From the NCBI GenBank assembly GCA_030694975.1, contig JAUYTU010000008.1, positions 1-64,000 of the forward strand: DNA of 64,000 nucleotides, given 5' to 3'. The notes beneath the pieces are model-generated. The model ran no database searches, was not told where the DNA came from, and worked only from the letters and a program-made list of their open reading frames with translations. Numbering within the stretch: position 1 is the first letter of the stretch; each line of letters begins with the position of its first letter. A program made the position numbers and the translations under genes. Below are positions 34,234 through 42,902 of this stretch, piece after piece. The stretch is from Erysipelotrichaceae bacterium (GTDB lineage: Bacteria > Bacillota_I > Bacilli_A > Erysipelotrichales > Erysipelotrichaceae).

Positions 34234-35409
34234 CTATTTAGAGCCTTTAGAGCCCTTTTTATCAAAGTTTGCCAATAAATTGGTTTGATAGGAGAATACC
34301 ATCTTTTCCCGGCTTCGCTGACGGTCAATCGCCTGCTCTACCAGAATATCCATCAATGCTGTAAAGTCCAATCCGTCGTGTTGCCATAAATAAAATGACA
34401 AAGACCCGGGTATCGTATTAATCTCATTAACATAAGGTATCATCGTGTTTGCATCGATCAGAAAATCAATTCGGGAAACGCCGTTAGCTCCCAATACCTC
34501 AAACGTCTTAATGGCTAAGTGCTTGATCCGTTCGGTCAGTTCCTGTCCGACATCGGCCGGAATCTGACGGCTTGTCGAAGCCATTCCCTTCGAATTAACT
34601 CCTTTTGAACTTCCTTGATACTTATTTTCATACGACAGAATATCATCTGTCTTCAATACTTCTTCAATCGAAGAAGCCTTCATGTCCAATCCGACACCCA
34701 ACACCGAACAATTCACCTCACGGATGTTTTCCAGTTTGCGCTCAACCAGTATTTTCCGATCATACATCGAAGCAAATTCAATGCCCTCAAACAACTCAGC
34801 CTCATCGTGAGCGGTCCTAATTCCAATCGAAGAACCTAAACACGCCGGCTTGATAATCAGCGGATAACCAATCTCCAACGCCTTGGCAACAATAGCCTGT
34901 CGGCTCTGATTCACATGACCGCCATAAAACCAAAACCAAGGAACAACCGGTAATTTTGAATTCTCCAATACATGCTTCATAATGACCTTGTCCTGCCCTA
35001 CACCAGCCGCAATGACATCACAACCGGCATAAGGAACACCCAACATCTCTAAATAACCCTGAACTGTTCCGTCCTCCGCATGCGTTCCGTGAACCACCGG
35101 AATGACCACATCCAACACGACCGGGCGTGAGGAAAACATGTATTTCTTCAAAGGTAAAACGATCACTTGATTTTCCTGCCGAACCAAAGATACCGGTGAC
35201 AGTTGACGTATAAGCTTGTTTAAATCCTTATACTGCCTGATATCTCTAAGTAATGGTGAGGTATATAGCACATGTGATTTTGAAATATAGATCGGAATGA
35301 CCTCATAACGCGTCTTGTCCAAAGCTTCCATCGCTTGAACAGCAGAAATTATACTGACTTCATGTTCTACAGATTCACCGCCAAACAAAACACCCACGTT
35401 AACTTTCAT
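34234..35409 (-). CDS. ddl: D-alanine--D-alanine ligase
   Basis: A 391-residue ATP-grasp enzyme joining two D-alanines for peptidoglycan. The N-terminal motif VLFGGESVEHEVSIISA, PVVHGTHAEDGTVQG, the ATP-grasp segments PLIIKPACLGSSIGI and LVERKLENIREVNCSVLG, and the metal-binding EINTIPGSLSFYLW identify it. The omega-loop SYENKYQG contains the Tyr/Lys pattern of D-Ala-adding ligases rather than D-Lac ligases. The C-terminus has about 20 extra basic residues. The start at 35409 follows AGGAGG. It is 10 bp downstream of the NUDIX gene. Confidence 0.94.
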   Translation of the reverse strand: MKVNVGVLFGGESVEHEVSIISAVQAMEALDKTRYEVIPIYISKSHVLYTSPLLRDIRQYKDLNKLIRQLSPVSLVRQENQVIVLPLKKYMFSSRPVVLDVVIPVVHGTHAEDGTVQGYLEMLGVPYAGCDVIAAGVGQDKVIMKHVLENSKLPVVPWFWFYGGHVNQSRQAIVAKALEIGYPLIIKPACLGSSIGIRTAHDEAELFEGIEFASMYDRKILVERKLENIREVNCSVLGVGLDMKASSIEEVLKTDDILSYENKYQGSSKGVNSKGMASTSRQIPADVGQELTERIKHLAIKTFEVLGANGVSRIDFLIDANTMIPYVNEINTIPGSLSFYLWQHDGLDFTALMDILVEQAIDRQRSREKMVFSYQTNLLANFDKKGSKGSK

Positions 35410-35419
35410 GGTCAACCTC

Positions 35420-36019
35420 CTAATCAAATGCGGCATCGCCGCCATATAACGCTACTTGAAGTGCACGTCCGATTTCCAGACGAGTCGATTTCTTTGATAG
35501 TTCCGGCAGACGGTCAATCGCAAAGAATGCAACGTCCGTCGTTTCATGGTTATGCCTGGCAACACCATCGACGATATGACCTACAAAATAATGTACATAT
35601 TCTGACACGAGTGTCGGGTAATCCTTGTATTTCTCCCGTTGAAACACACCGACCAAACGATCGATCTCAACGTCAAATCCTGCTTCCTGCTTAACTTCCT
35701 TAATACCGTTTTCCTTGGGTGATTCAAAAACATCACACCAACCCCCCGGAACCGCCCATTTATCTTCAGCTTTTTCCTTCACTAATAACAAACGGCCTTC
35801 GTTATCAAATAACAACACCCTAACAGAGACATTGGGTGTGGGATATAGATCGCGCTCATACAAATTAATGGCAATTGGCTCAATCGGCAATGAGTTCAAC
35901 ATCTCCCGGCTGATCCGCTCAAGTTCTTCATAATTCTCCAATGCATACTCATCTTTACTGAACTTTAACCCGATTTTACTTATGCTCATCACCTTTACGG
36001 CAAATTGCTCCCAGTTCAT
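35420..36019 (-). CDS. NUDIX hydrolase with NUDIX_N-type N-terminal extension
   Basis: A 199-residue hydrolase. Residues 1-60 form a helical N-terminal domain typical of the nucleoside-diphosphate-X group, followed by the NUDIX fold. The NUDIX box (GWCDVFESPKENGIKEVKQEAGF, split here as GWCDVFES and KEVKQEAGF) keeps the spacing, but has Lys for the usual Arg and Gln for the first Glu of the EExG pair. Activity may be altered or the metal site shifted. The ATG at 36019 was chosen; AAGGCG lies upstream. It precedes ddl in a likely two-gene operon. Substrate unknown. Confidence 0.82.
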   Translation of the reverse strand: MNWEQFAVKVMSISKIGLKFSKDEYALENYEELERISREMLNSLPIEPIAINLYERDLYPTPNVSVRVLLFDNEGRLLLVKEKAEDKWAVPGGWCDVFESPKENGIKEVKQEAGFDVEIDRLVGVFQREKYKDYPTLVSEYVHYFVGHIVDGVARHNHETTDVAFFAIDRLPELSKKSTRLEIGRALQVALYGGDAAFD

Positions 36020-36072
36020 AATAGCGCCTTCTTTCTGTACCATTATACCCCAAACAACGCCTAAATAAAACT

Positions 36073-36110
36073 AAAAAAAGCCCGAGCGCTAACGGCTGAA
36101 CGCATCGGGC
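36073..36110 (-). terminator. Terminator after murF
   Basis: GCCCGA pairs with TCGGGC across a 19-nt loop that can fold further, followed on the minus strand by seven Ts. The murF stop codon lies inside the loop. Confidence 0.75.
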
Positions 36111-37690
36111 AAATCATTTTCAATCAAAACTGTATCCTCTTTCGAAGCATTTGTACTTAACCAAGCAAACGCTTCTTTGACTGAAGCAAGCACATGAACA
36201 TGCTCCATATCGTAACCGGATTCTTTCAACCCCTCAACAATCGGAACCGTCTGAGTTTTTCCGATCAAAAGTACCGCATCCGCTTTACCTTTCATCATTG
36301 CACCAAACGCCCGATTATAATCATCTTGCTTATCCCCAAGTTCAATCATCCCCGGGGTCATGACAATCCGTTTACCCGGCATCAACGAGAGTATATCCAA
36401 GGAGTTCTTCGAACTGACCGGATTGGAGTTAAATGCATTGTCAATCACGGTAAACCCATACATCTTCTTGACTTCCAAACGATGCTCCACCTGACGGGTG
36501 GATGCAACAGCTTTCTGCAAGCGATCCCAATCGATTCCCAAATGTTTACCCAACGCAATCGCCGCCAAAATATTCAAAACACTGTGCTCACCCAACATTT
36601 TGGTTTCAAATGGAATGATCACTTGCTCACGGGTAACCACATCAAACTCCGTTCCCTTTGGAGAATAGCGGATATTGACGGCACGGTAATCGACATCATC
36701 ACTTTCAATGCCATACCAAAGAATCTGACATTTATTTTTGATGCGATAATTACGAATGTGCTCATTATCATGATTAAGAACGCCTACCCCTGAAATCGGT
36801 AAATTCTCTATCATTTTCATTTTTTCATTTATGATATTATCCAACGTCTTAAACGTATTCAAATGTTGAGGCCCGATTGAAGTAACGATTCCAAACTGAG
36901 GTTTGACAAATTTCGTTAACATGTCGATTTCTCCAACTTTATCCGCACCCATCTCGCAAATAAACACTTGATGTATGGGCTTAAGCATGGTTCGGATCGT
37001 AATCGTGATACCCATCGGCGTATTAAAGGACGCCGGGGTCATCAGTGAGTAAAACTGATTTGTAAGGATATCATTAAGAATATTCTTACTCGACGTTTTA
37101 CCATAACTTCCTGTGATACCGATCTTAATCAGATTATCACGTTTGCGCAAAATTCGTTTTGCCAAATGTATATAGTAGTTTTTTACAAAAGATTCAATCG
37201 GTTCTGTAATAAAAGCCATCATAATAACTAACACCCATGGTAGCCAGTAGAAAATCGGTATTCCGATTAACCAGCCACGCATAGGCAACCATAATATTAA
37301 GGGTCCAACAACAAGTAAAAACAGGATGAACAAAACCACCATCTGGCGGCGAACCCGATTTGTCATACTCAGTGGTTTGATATACTGTTTACGCTTCTCC
37401 AATTTCCATAATAAAAAAGCATAGAGTGAAACGATCGCTGTCAGAGCAATCCAAGAATATAGTTCATCTTTTATAAATAGCAATAAAAAAAGCGGAGATA
37501 AAAAGAACAAATACAGAGCTAACTTCGCACCAAAATCCGTAATAGCTTTACTCAGCCATGGAATATAGCGCTTTAACTCGTAACGATTTTGTTGAAACAT
37601 ATGCAAAGCATGTTTGCCTGGCATCCACACATAAAGCATCAAAGCAAGCAAGAATGCACCTTGAGCGATATTTATTAACGTAATTCTCAT
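36089..37690 (-). CDS. murF: MurF-type ligase with a membrane N-terminal domain
   Basis: A 533-residue protein. Residues 1-165 contain about five hydrophobic helices (near 5-24, 56-75, 78-97, 117-137 and 142-161). From residue 185 a Mur-ligase fold follows, with the P-loop GITGSYGKTSSKN at 191-203, CEMGADKVGEID, IVTSIGPQHLNTF and the C-terminal NAFNSNPVSSKNSLDIL. It would add D-Ala-D-Ala to the UDP-MurNAc tripeptide. The membrane part is unlike the soluble E. coli enzyme, but similar fusions occur in some Bacillota. It overlaps the upstream hydrolase gene by 4 bp. Confidence 0.87.
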   Translation of the reverse strand: MRITLINIAQGAFLLALMLYVWMPGKHALHMFQQNRYELKRYIPWLSKAITDFGAKLALYLFFLSPLFLLLFIKDELYSWIALTAIVSLYAFLLWKLEKRKQYIKPLSMTNRVRRQMVVLFILFLLVVGPLILWLPMRGWLIGIPIFYWLPWVLVIMMAFITEPIESFVKNYYIHLAKRILRKRDNLIKIGITGSYGKTSSKNILNDILTNQFYSLMTPASFNTPMGITITIRTMLKPIHQVFICEMGADKVGEIDMLTKFVKPQFGIVTSIGPQHLNTFKTLDNIINEKMKMIENLPISGVGVLNHDNEHIRNYRIKNKCQILWYGIESDDVDYRAVNIRYSPKGTEFDVVTREQVIIPFETKMLGEHSVLNILAAIALGKHLGIDWDRLQKAVASTRQVEHRLEVKKMYGFTVIDNAFNSNPVSSKNSLDILSLMPGKRIVMTPGMIELGDKQDDYNRAFGAMMKGKADAVLLIGKTQTVPIVEGLKESGYDMEHVHVLASVKEAFAWLSTNASKEDTVLIENDLPDAFSR

Positions 37691-38454
37691 TGGACAGACT
37701 CCTTCTCATCCGTTAAAAATACATCAGAAATTTTATTGAACCTCGCACTTTGATTCCAATAAGCGTAGTGATCATCATCTTCAAAGACAACCAATCCGGC
37801 ATCCGGTATTTTCTTTTCCATAATCTTCCCCATCCAAAGTGGAGTTGCATCATCCTTCTCACCCCAAATCAACAAGGTAGGACAAGTGATTTGTGGTAAC
37901 AAAGGCGTTAAATCTTCATTCACAATTTTAACAAACGACTGACGCATGACACCGCTGATCGCACGATAATCCGAACTTCCAAAGAAACGGCTCATCGACT
38001 CTTGATGTTTGTTTAAACCCGGAAGCTTAAATACAATTTTCGCCATTTTATAGGTACGAACTCGAAGATGATAAGAAACACTTCGCTTGGGTTTAATACC
38101 GGCCGCACCGGTCAAAATCAGTTTTTGAGTAGCATGTTGTGCGGCAAAAACTATTGCTAATCGAGCCCCGAAGGAGTGAGCTATCAATATGGGATTTTCA
38201 ACATTGATTGCAACAAAGAATTCTTTTAAAAAAGCTGTATATTCGTAAACACCCCACGGCTTGAACGGAAGATCGCTCGCACCAAAGCCTGGTAAATCAA
38301 GGTTAATTACCCTGAAATCATTGTTGAACTGTTGTTCGATGGGTTCCATCATCGCTTTGCTTTGACCCCATCCATGTAAAAGCACAACACACCGACCGGT
38401 GTGAAGATTGTCGTTATAGTGAATCGTAAGTTCATTGATACTTATGTGCGGCAT
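37687..38454 (-). CDS. Alpha/beta hydrolase coupled to murF
   Basis: A 255-residue alpha/beta-fold hydrolase. The oxyanion strand is VVLLHGWGQS near residue 27, the nucleophile elbow is IAHSFGAR (Ser near residue 95), an acid is present in WGEKDDATP near residue 206, and the likely catalytic His in EDDDHYAYW near residue 232. The ATG at 38454 follows GGAGGA with a short spacer. Its stop overlaps the murF start (ATGA), so both are translated together, hinting at a cell-wall role. The substrate is unknown; similar hydrolase-murF pairs may act on wall precursors, which is inference. Confidence 0.85.
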   Translation of the reverse strand: MPHISINELTIHYNDNLHTGRCVVLLHGWGQSKAMMEPIEQQFNNDFRVINLDLPGFGASDLPFKPWGVYEYTAFLKEFFVAINVENPILIAHSFGARLAIVFAAQHATQKLILTGAAGIKPKRSVSYHLRVRTYKMAKIVFKLPGLNKHQESMSRFFGSSDYRAISGVMRQSFVKIVNEDLTPLLPQITCPTLLIWGEKDDATPLWMGKIMEKKIPDAGLVVFEDDDHYAYWNQSARFNKISDVFLTDEKESVQ

Positions 38455-38530
38455 AACTTCCTCCATACGTCTATATTATAAAGGAAAAAAACGTTTGTGC
38501 ACGAAATTGTTTGTTTTGTGATTAAAGATA

Positions 38531-38559
38531 TTGAAGAATTATAAGAAATATAATATAAT
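38531..38559 (+). promoter_or_regulatory. Promoter of the DUF-nfeD-slipin operon
   Basis: TTGAAG (38531-38536), a 17-bp spacer and TATAAT (38554-38559). The first ATG is 22 bp downstream, with AAGGTGAT in front of it. Confidence 0.75.
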
Positions 38560-38580
38560 GATGACAAAGAAGGTGATCAA

Positions 38581-38949
38581 ATGTATGAGTGGTTAACGGG
38601 AAATGCCCACACTATGGTTGTAACGCTGTACAACACCAATATCACATTGAACAACAGCGCAGCAGCCTACTTCAGTGATGTACGTTACGCAACCATCGGT
38701 ATTAATCGCGATTTAAAGCAATTTGTGATAAAACCGGTGACCAAAAGAGAAGTTGATTTGAAGATTGTTCAACTAGAACACTTGCATAAGGTGTCAATTG
38801 GCAAAGGATATGCTAGAATTAGTAATAAGATAGTCTGTGATGAACTCGCGGCAATTATAAATGAAAATTTAGATGGCCAGAAGTACATTGCTCGCTTTGA
38901 TGACAAAGAAAAAATGCTTGTCATCAATCTTTCGGATGAGTCCGAGTAA
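38581..38949 (+). CDS. Hypothetical protein, 122 aa, upstream of nfeD
   Basis: A 122-residue soluble protein that I do not recognise. It begins MYEWLTGNAHTMVVTLYNTN, has no membrane helix and no cysteine pattern beyond one Cys near residue 86, and ends in an acidic tail. It is translated from AAGGTGAT and followed 12 bp later by the NfeD gene, so it belongs to the same operon and may assist the NfeD-slipin membrane complex. The protein appears to have two mixed alpha/beta halves (about 1-60 and 61-120). Confidence 0.7.
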   Translation: MYEWLTGNAHTMVVTLYNTNITLNNSAAAYFSDVRYATIGINRDLKQFVIKPVTKREVDLKIVQLEHLHKVSIGKGYARISNKIVCDELAAIINENLDGQKYIARFDDKEKMLVINLSDESE

Positions 38950-38961
38950 GGAGGAGCAAAT

Positions 38962-39390
38962 ATGGAACAATGGCTCTGGGTTATTATTTTAGTTGGCACC
39001 TTGATCGTTGAAGTAGTCACATTTGGGAATTTAGTTTCCGTTTGGTTCTCCATGGGTGCTTTAGCAGCATATTTTGCTTATCTAATGGGATTAAACTTCC
39101 CAATTCAATTGACAGTGTTTGTGGTTGTTTCGATTTTATCACTATTGGCTGTTCGGCCATTAGCTGCGAATTATTTCCGTGGAAATATCGTAGCCACCAA
39201 TGCCGACCGAATCATTGGACAACATACCACGTTAGTTAAAGGAATCAAGTCGAATGAGTGGGGCGAAGTCAACGTTTATGGTACAGTATGGAGTGTAGCT
39301 GAACTCAGCAACCATCCTTTAGATGCTGGAACCGTCGTAGAAGTTGTCGCCATCGAAGGCGCAAAACTAATCGTTAAAAAAGTCGATTAA
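38962..39390 (+). CDS. NfeD family membrane protein
   Basis: A 142-residue NfeD-like protein with two or three N-terminal helices (about residues 4-24, 30-50 and 53-70) and a C-terminal OB-fold domain (GQHTTLVKGIKSNEWGEVNVYGTVWSV begins the barrel, split here as GQHTTLVKGI and GEVNVYGTVW). NfeD proteins are partners of SPFH/stomatin proteins in membrane microdomains. This is the short form without the ClpP-like protease. AAGGAGGAGC precedes the ATG. It is 16 bp upstream of the slipin gene, the standard pairing. Confidence 0.88.
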   Translation: MEQWLWVIILVGTLIVEVVTFGNLVSVWFSMGALAAYFAYLMGLNFPIQLTVFVVVSILSLLAVRPLAANYFRGNIVATNADRIIGQHTTLVKGIKSNEWGEVNVYGTVWSVAELSNHPLDAGTVVEVVAIEGAKLIVKKVD

Positions 39391-39406
39391 GAAAGGACAA
39401 AAAATT

Positions 39407-40327
39407 ATGCCAGGAGATTTTATTGGGATTTTCATCTTATTGTTTGTTTTATTCTTATTAATCATCGTACTTACGTACACGATTCGGATCATTCCGCAAT
39501 CAAACGCTTATGTCGTTGAAAGACTTGGTGCATATAACCGTACATTAAATCGAGGATTGCACTTTGTCGTTCCGATCATTGACCGTGTAGCATCAAAAGT
39601 AACATTAAAAGAAAACGTATTTGACTTTGCTCCTCAACCGGTTATTACCAAGGACAACGTCACAATGATGATTGACACCGTCGTTTATTTCTTTATATCC
39701 GATCCGAAACTGTATACCTATGGTGTACACAATCCGGTTTCCGCCATTGAAAACTTAAGCGCAACGACCTTGCGTAACATTATCGGGGAACTGGAGTTGG
39801 ATGAAACCTTGACATCCAGGGAAATCATCAACTCGAAGATGCGCGTTATTCTTGATGAAGCAACCGATCCATGGGGCATTAAAGTTAACCGTGTTGAAGT
39901 TAAGAACATTATCCCGCCTCGTGACATTCAAGACGCAATGGAAAAACAAATGCGTGCTGAACGTGAACGTCGCAGTGCAATCTTAAAAGCTGAAGGTGAG
40001 AAGCGTTCTGTGATTCTTGTTGCCGAAGGTGAAAAAGAATCGGTCGTTCTTCGCGCTCAAGCGAAAAAAGAAGCATTGCTTACAGAAGCTGAAGGTGAAG
40101 CGCAAGCCATTGAACGTATTTATAAAGCTCAAGCACTTGGTGTTGAACTGCTTAAAAAAGCAGCACCGGATCAAGCTTATCTGACATTACGCGGATATGA
40201 AACTTTCGAAAGAGTGGCGAATGGCCAAGCAACGAAAATCATCATTCCTTCCGATTTACAAAATATGGCCGGCTTACTTGCAAGCGTAAAAGCTTTGGTT
40301 GAACCGGACAAAGAAGATAAGAAGTAG
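39407..40327 (+). CDS. SPFH/slipin (stomatin-like) membrane protein
   Basis: A 306-residue stomatin/QmcA-type protein: one N-terminal helix (residues about 4-27), then the SPFH domain from IIPQSNAYVVERLGAYNRTL through the segment ending NIIPPRDIQDAMEKQM, and a long Ala/Glu-rich coiled coil (AEGEKRSVILVAEGEKE and following). Such proteins oligomerise under the membrane and organise microdomains together with NfeD. AAAGGAC-type ribosome binding site upstream. Last gene of a three-gene operon ended by a strong terminator. Confidence 0.92.
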   Translation: MPGDFIGIFILLFVLFLLIIVLTYTIRIIPQSNAYVVERLGAYNRTLNRGLHFVVPIIDRVASKVTLKENVFDFAPQPVITKDNVTMMIDTVVYFFISDPKLYTYGVHNPVSAIENLSATTLRNIIGELELDETLTSREIINSKMRVILDEATDPWGIKVNRVEVKNIIPPRDIQDAMEKQMRAERERRSAILKAEGEKRSVILVAEGEKESVVLRAQAKKEALLTEAEGEAQAIERIYKAQALGVELLKKAAPDQAYLTLRGYETFERVANGQATKIIIPSDLQNMAGLLASVKALVEPDKEDKK

Positions 40328-40339
40328 TAGAATAGCACG

Positions 40340-40363
40340 AAAGCCGCAAGTTGCGGCTTTTTT
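40340..40363 (+). terminator. Terminator of the slipin operon
   Basis: AAAGCCGC and GCGGCTTT pair around AAGTT, followed by Ts. The run overlaps the stop codon of the convergent kinase gene. Confidence 0.85.
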
Positions 40364-41708
40364 ACTTTTTACTGGATTTCCGTGTTCTTTTCTGAGTTAT
40401 TTTAAAGATCACACCCTTTTCAACATTGAATGCGCTGGGAACAAATCCATAAGCGGTTACTACTTTATGAACAATTGCCAAACCTAATCCGAACTGACCG
40501 TCATTTCCCTTTTCGTATGCCTTGAATAACTTAGATATTCGATCATCCGTCATCGGTGGCCCGTCATTGTAAACTGATAATTCATGTTCGTTGAGCATAA
40601 TAATAATCCTGCTCTTTGCATAGCGTATGGCATTATCCAACAAATTCTCCACGACAACCCGCCAGGGCTCCATTGAACCGGTGTAGTTGACATGTTGTAA
40701 ATTAGTATCAATCTTTATTTCCGGACGAATGACTTTGAGAGACAAAATCGCTTTTGACACAACATCCATCATATCAATCTCACCCACTTCAACACCTTCA
40801 CTCGCCAAATATCCCAAGCGATTTAACAAAAGCAAACTCTGAACCTTTTTCTCCAAACGATTTGCATGTTCAATGATCACATCAACACTTTTTTCGAGCG
40901 TTTCATAGGGATAGACGCCATCCTTTATGCTTTCCCCATACGACTTAATGGTAGCAATCGGCGTCTTTAAGTCATGAGAAATATTCTGAATCATCTCTTC
41001 TTTCAATTGTTCCGAACGCTTGATTTCCACCTGCATTGCAACCAACGCGGAAGCGACCTCTCCGATTTCATCTTTTCGATCGACCTTAAGTTCCGCATAC
41101 TCACCATTTCTGATTTTCTCAATATAAGAGCGAATCTGATTCAACGGGTGAATCAAGTAGGCAACCCATATCATCAAAAGGAAAAACAGAACACTGACAA
41201 CAATGACCATTATGTTAACGACACTGTTTAATAACGTCGTTTTAAACTCGTCGCGATAGGAACTGGAAATGGTCGATGCAATGGCCGTTGTCATATTAAT
41301 ACGGGATATCGTATAAAGAATCTTCTGATTATCAATTGAAGAAATATAATCGCGGTTATTAATCTGCTGACTATAAGCATTTTGCCTTAGTTCTTCAATC
41401 AAATCATCGGAAAGCGATTCAACGTTTGAACTTGCCATAATCGTGCCGTCATTACTGAAAATTATGTGAACAATGTTTGGATCATTTCCACCATACAATG
41501 CATCCGTGGGCAAACTCAATCGATAATTATAAACGATGTTCGCTTGAGTCCTTCGTATGATTCCGTACATCTGACTGCGTACAAATCCGTCGATATTCCA
41601 AGAAAGAAACATAAAGAAAAATGACACAAAAAATACAATGAAAAGAAAGACGATCCCAAACAATTGTTGAGTCAGCGAGAACTCCTTATACAATCCACGA
41701 AATTTCAT
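40362..41708 (-). CDS. Sensor histidine kinase
   Basis: A 448-residue membrane kinase: helix 1 at about residues 16-38, a sensor of about 125 residues, helix 2 near 160-185, HAMP (PLNQIRSYIEKIRNGEY), the dimerisation box ISHDLKTPIATIKSYGES with the phospho-accepting His, and an ATPase domain with LLDNAIRYAK, VYNDGPPM, KLFKAYEKG and GQFGLGLAIV. The D-box reads NDGPP rather than DNGxG, a known variant. It is translationally coupled to the regulator gene (TGATG overlap). The signal is unknown. Confidence 0.9.
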   Translation of the reverse strand: MKFRGLYKEFSLTQQLFGIVFLFIVFFVSFFFMFLSWNIDGFVRSQMYGIIRRTQANIVYNYRLSLPTDALYGGNDPNIVHIIFSNDGTIMASSNVESLSDDLIEELRQNAYSQQINNRDYISSIDNQKILYTISRINMTTAIASTISSSYRDEFKTTLLNSVVNIMVIVVSVLFFLLMIWVAYLIHPLNQIRSYIEKIRNGEYAELKVDRKDEIGEVASALVAMQVEIKRSEQLKEEMIQNISHDLKTPIATIKSYGESIKDGVYPYETLEKSVDVIIEHANRLEKKVQSLLLLNRLGYLASEGVEVGEIDMMDVVSKAILSLKVIRPEIKIDTNLQHVNYTGSMEPWRVVVENLLDNAIRYAKSRIIIMLNEHELSVYNDGPPMTDDRISKLFKAYEKGNDGQFGLGLAIVHKVVTAYGFVPSAFNVEKGVIFKITQKRTRKSSKK

Positions 41709-42367
41709 CAGCCCAACCGATATCCAAATCCATAAATCGTATGAATGCTCAGATTCGGCATCTTTCTGCGTAACCGACGCAACGTATCATCAACGACGCG
41801 ATCAGATCCGTAATAATTCGCTTCCCATACCTTTGTCAAAATTTGTTCTCGAGAAAAAGCTGTTCCTTTATTTTTTATAAAAAGCATTAACAAGTCAAAT
41901 TCCTTTGTGGTAAGCTCCAGCTCATTTCCAACGTCAAAAACCTTGCGCTGAGTCTCATCAATATCATAACCATCAATATTGACCCGAACAATCTCATCCT
42001 TATACACTCTGCGCATAATGTTGTTTACCCTTAACACCAGTTCCTTAGGTGAAAATGGCTTGGTAATGTAATCATCACTGCCCTTTTCAAGTCCTATGAT
42101 GCGATCAAACTCTTTGTCACGAGCAGACATGAAGATAACCGGAACTCCAGGAGACAGAATTTTTATGGCTTCAATCAAATCAAATCCACTGCGATCATCG
42201 AGCATTATATCCAATATCCACAGTGAAACATCGTCATCACCGACATGCATGGCCGCCTGATCATAGGTCAGATAAGAGCGCACCTCATAGTTCTCTTTCT
42301 CAAGATAGCGCTTTACCAGTTCATTTAAATCTTTTTCATCTTCAACGACACACAAAACTCGTTTCAT
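41708..42367 (-). CDS. OmpR-family response regulator
   Basis: A 219-residue response regulator with a receiver domain (VVEDEKD, phospho-acceptor Asp in LWILDIMLDD, MSARD, ITKPFSP) and a winged helix (ELTTKEFDLLMLFIK and VVDDTLRRLRRKMP). The ATG at 42367 follows GAGGTGAC; the ORF extension to 42406 is not supported. It is first in the operon with its kinase. No target gene is evident; the genes around it are unrelated. Confidence 0.92.
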   Translation of the reverse strand: MKRVLCVVEDEKDLNELVKRYLEKENYEVRSYLTYDQAAMHVGDDDVSLWILDIMLDDRSGFDLIEAIKILSPGVPVIFMSARDKEFDRIIGLEKGSDDYITKPFSPKELVLRVNNIMRRVYKDEIVRVNIDGYDIDETQRKVFDVGNELELTTKEFDLLMLFIKNKGTAFSREQILTKVWEANYYGSDRVVDDTLRRLRRKMPNLSIHTIYGFGYRLG

Positions 42368-42538
42368 AGCGTCACCTCTTTGCCTTATCATACCAAAAGA
42401 AAGCACAATTTTAAAGAAAGAATACTGGTGGTTATTACTTTAACGAAAAATAAAGAATAATAAAAAATTGTAAATTAGCAAGATTACTAAACAAACCAAT
42501 GCAAATACAATTTAAGTATCGCAGATATTTTTTAAGTA

Positions 42539-42861
42539 TTTACGGGACTTTTAGAAATGTACGAGCTATACGGAAGTTTTAGATTTTCTAGAATTCTTTT
42601 TTGCAGGTTATACCGGAAGTTTTAGATAAATAAAAAGGATAAGACCCTAACGATTAATACTATAAAATTTTTGATCAGAAACGTAGCTGGATAAAGCTAT
42701 TTTGATCACTTGCGTAGGATAATCATTTGCTGTATTAATACGAAAAAAAGGAACCATGACAACTTTCGCGCCATAACTCCTCCATGTTTCTAAAAGTCCC
42801 GTAAAGCTAACATCTAGAACTTCCGCAATGCTTACAACTTATTTTCTAAAAGTTCTGTAAA
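42539..42861. mobile_element. Repeat-bounded intergenic element, possible non-autonomous transposon
   Basis: A perfect 19-bp inverted repeat occurs as TTTACGGGACTTTTAGAAA at 42539-42557 and as its reverse complement at 42787-42805. A third copy with 17 of 19 bases matching lies inverted at 42843-42861. Related half-copies (core CGGAAGTTTTAGA) are at 42571-42583 and 42615-42627 in direct orientation, and inverted at 42813-42825. So three copies face inward on each side of about 160 bp that holds a hairpin (42672-42708) and no gene. The design recalls multi-site transposon ends, but operators for a regulator are an alternative. It fills the 535-bp gap between the regulator gene and hydF. Confidence 0.55.
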
Positions 42862-42902
42862 GATCTATATTTTTATTTGACATAAACTTAAAATATCAGA
42901 AA

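Noticed and set aside
36194-36793. 199-codon plus-strand ORF opposite murF
   Set aside because: Fully antisense to conserved murF coding sequence, without family features or a ribosome binding site.
42569-42630. GTTTTAGA motifs resembling the start of type II CRISPR repeats
   Set aside because: Only two direct copies with different flanks, no regular repeat-spacer spacing and no cas genes. The copies belong to a set of inverted repeats.
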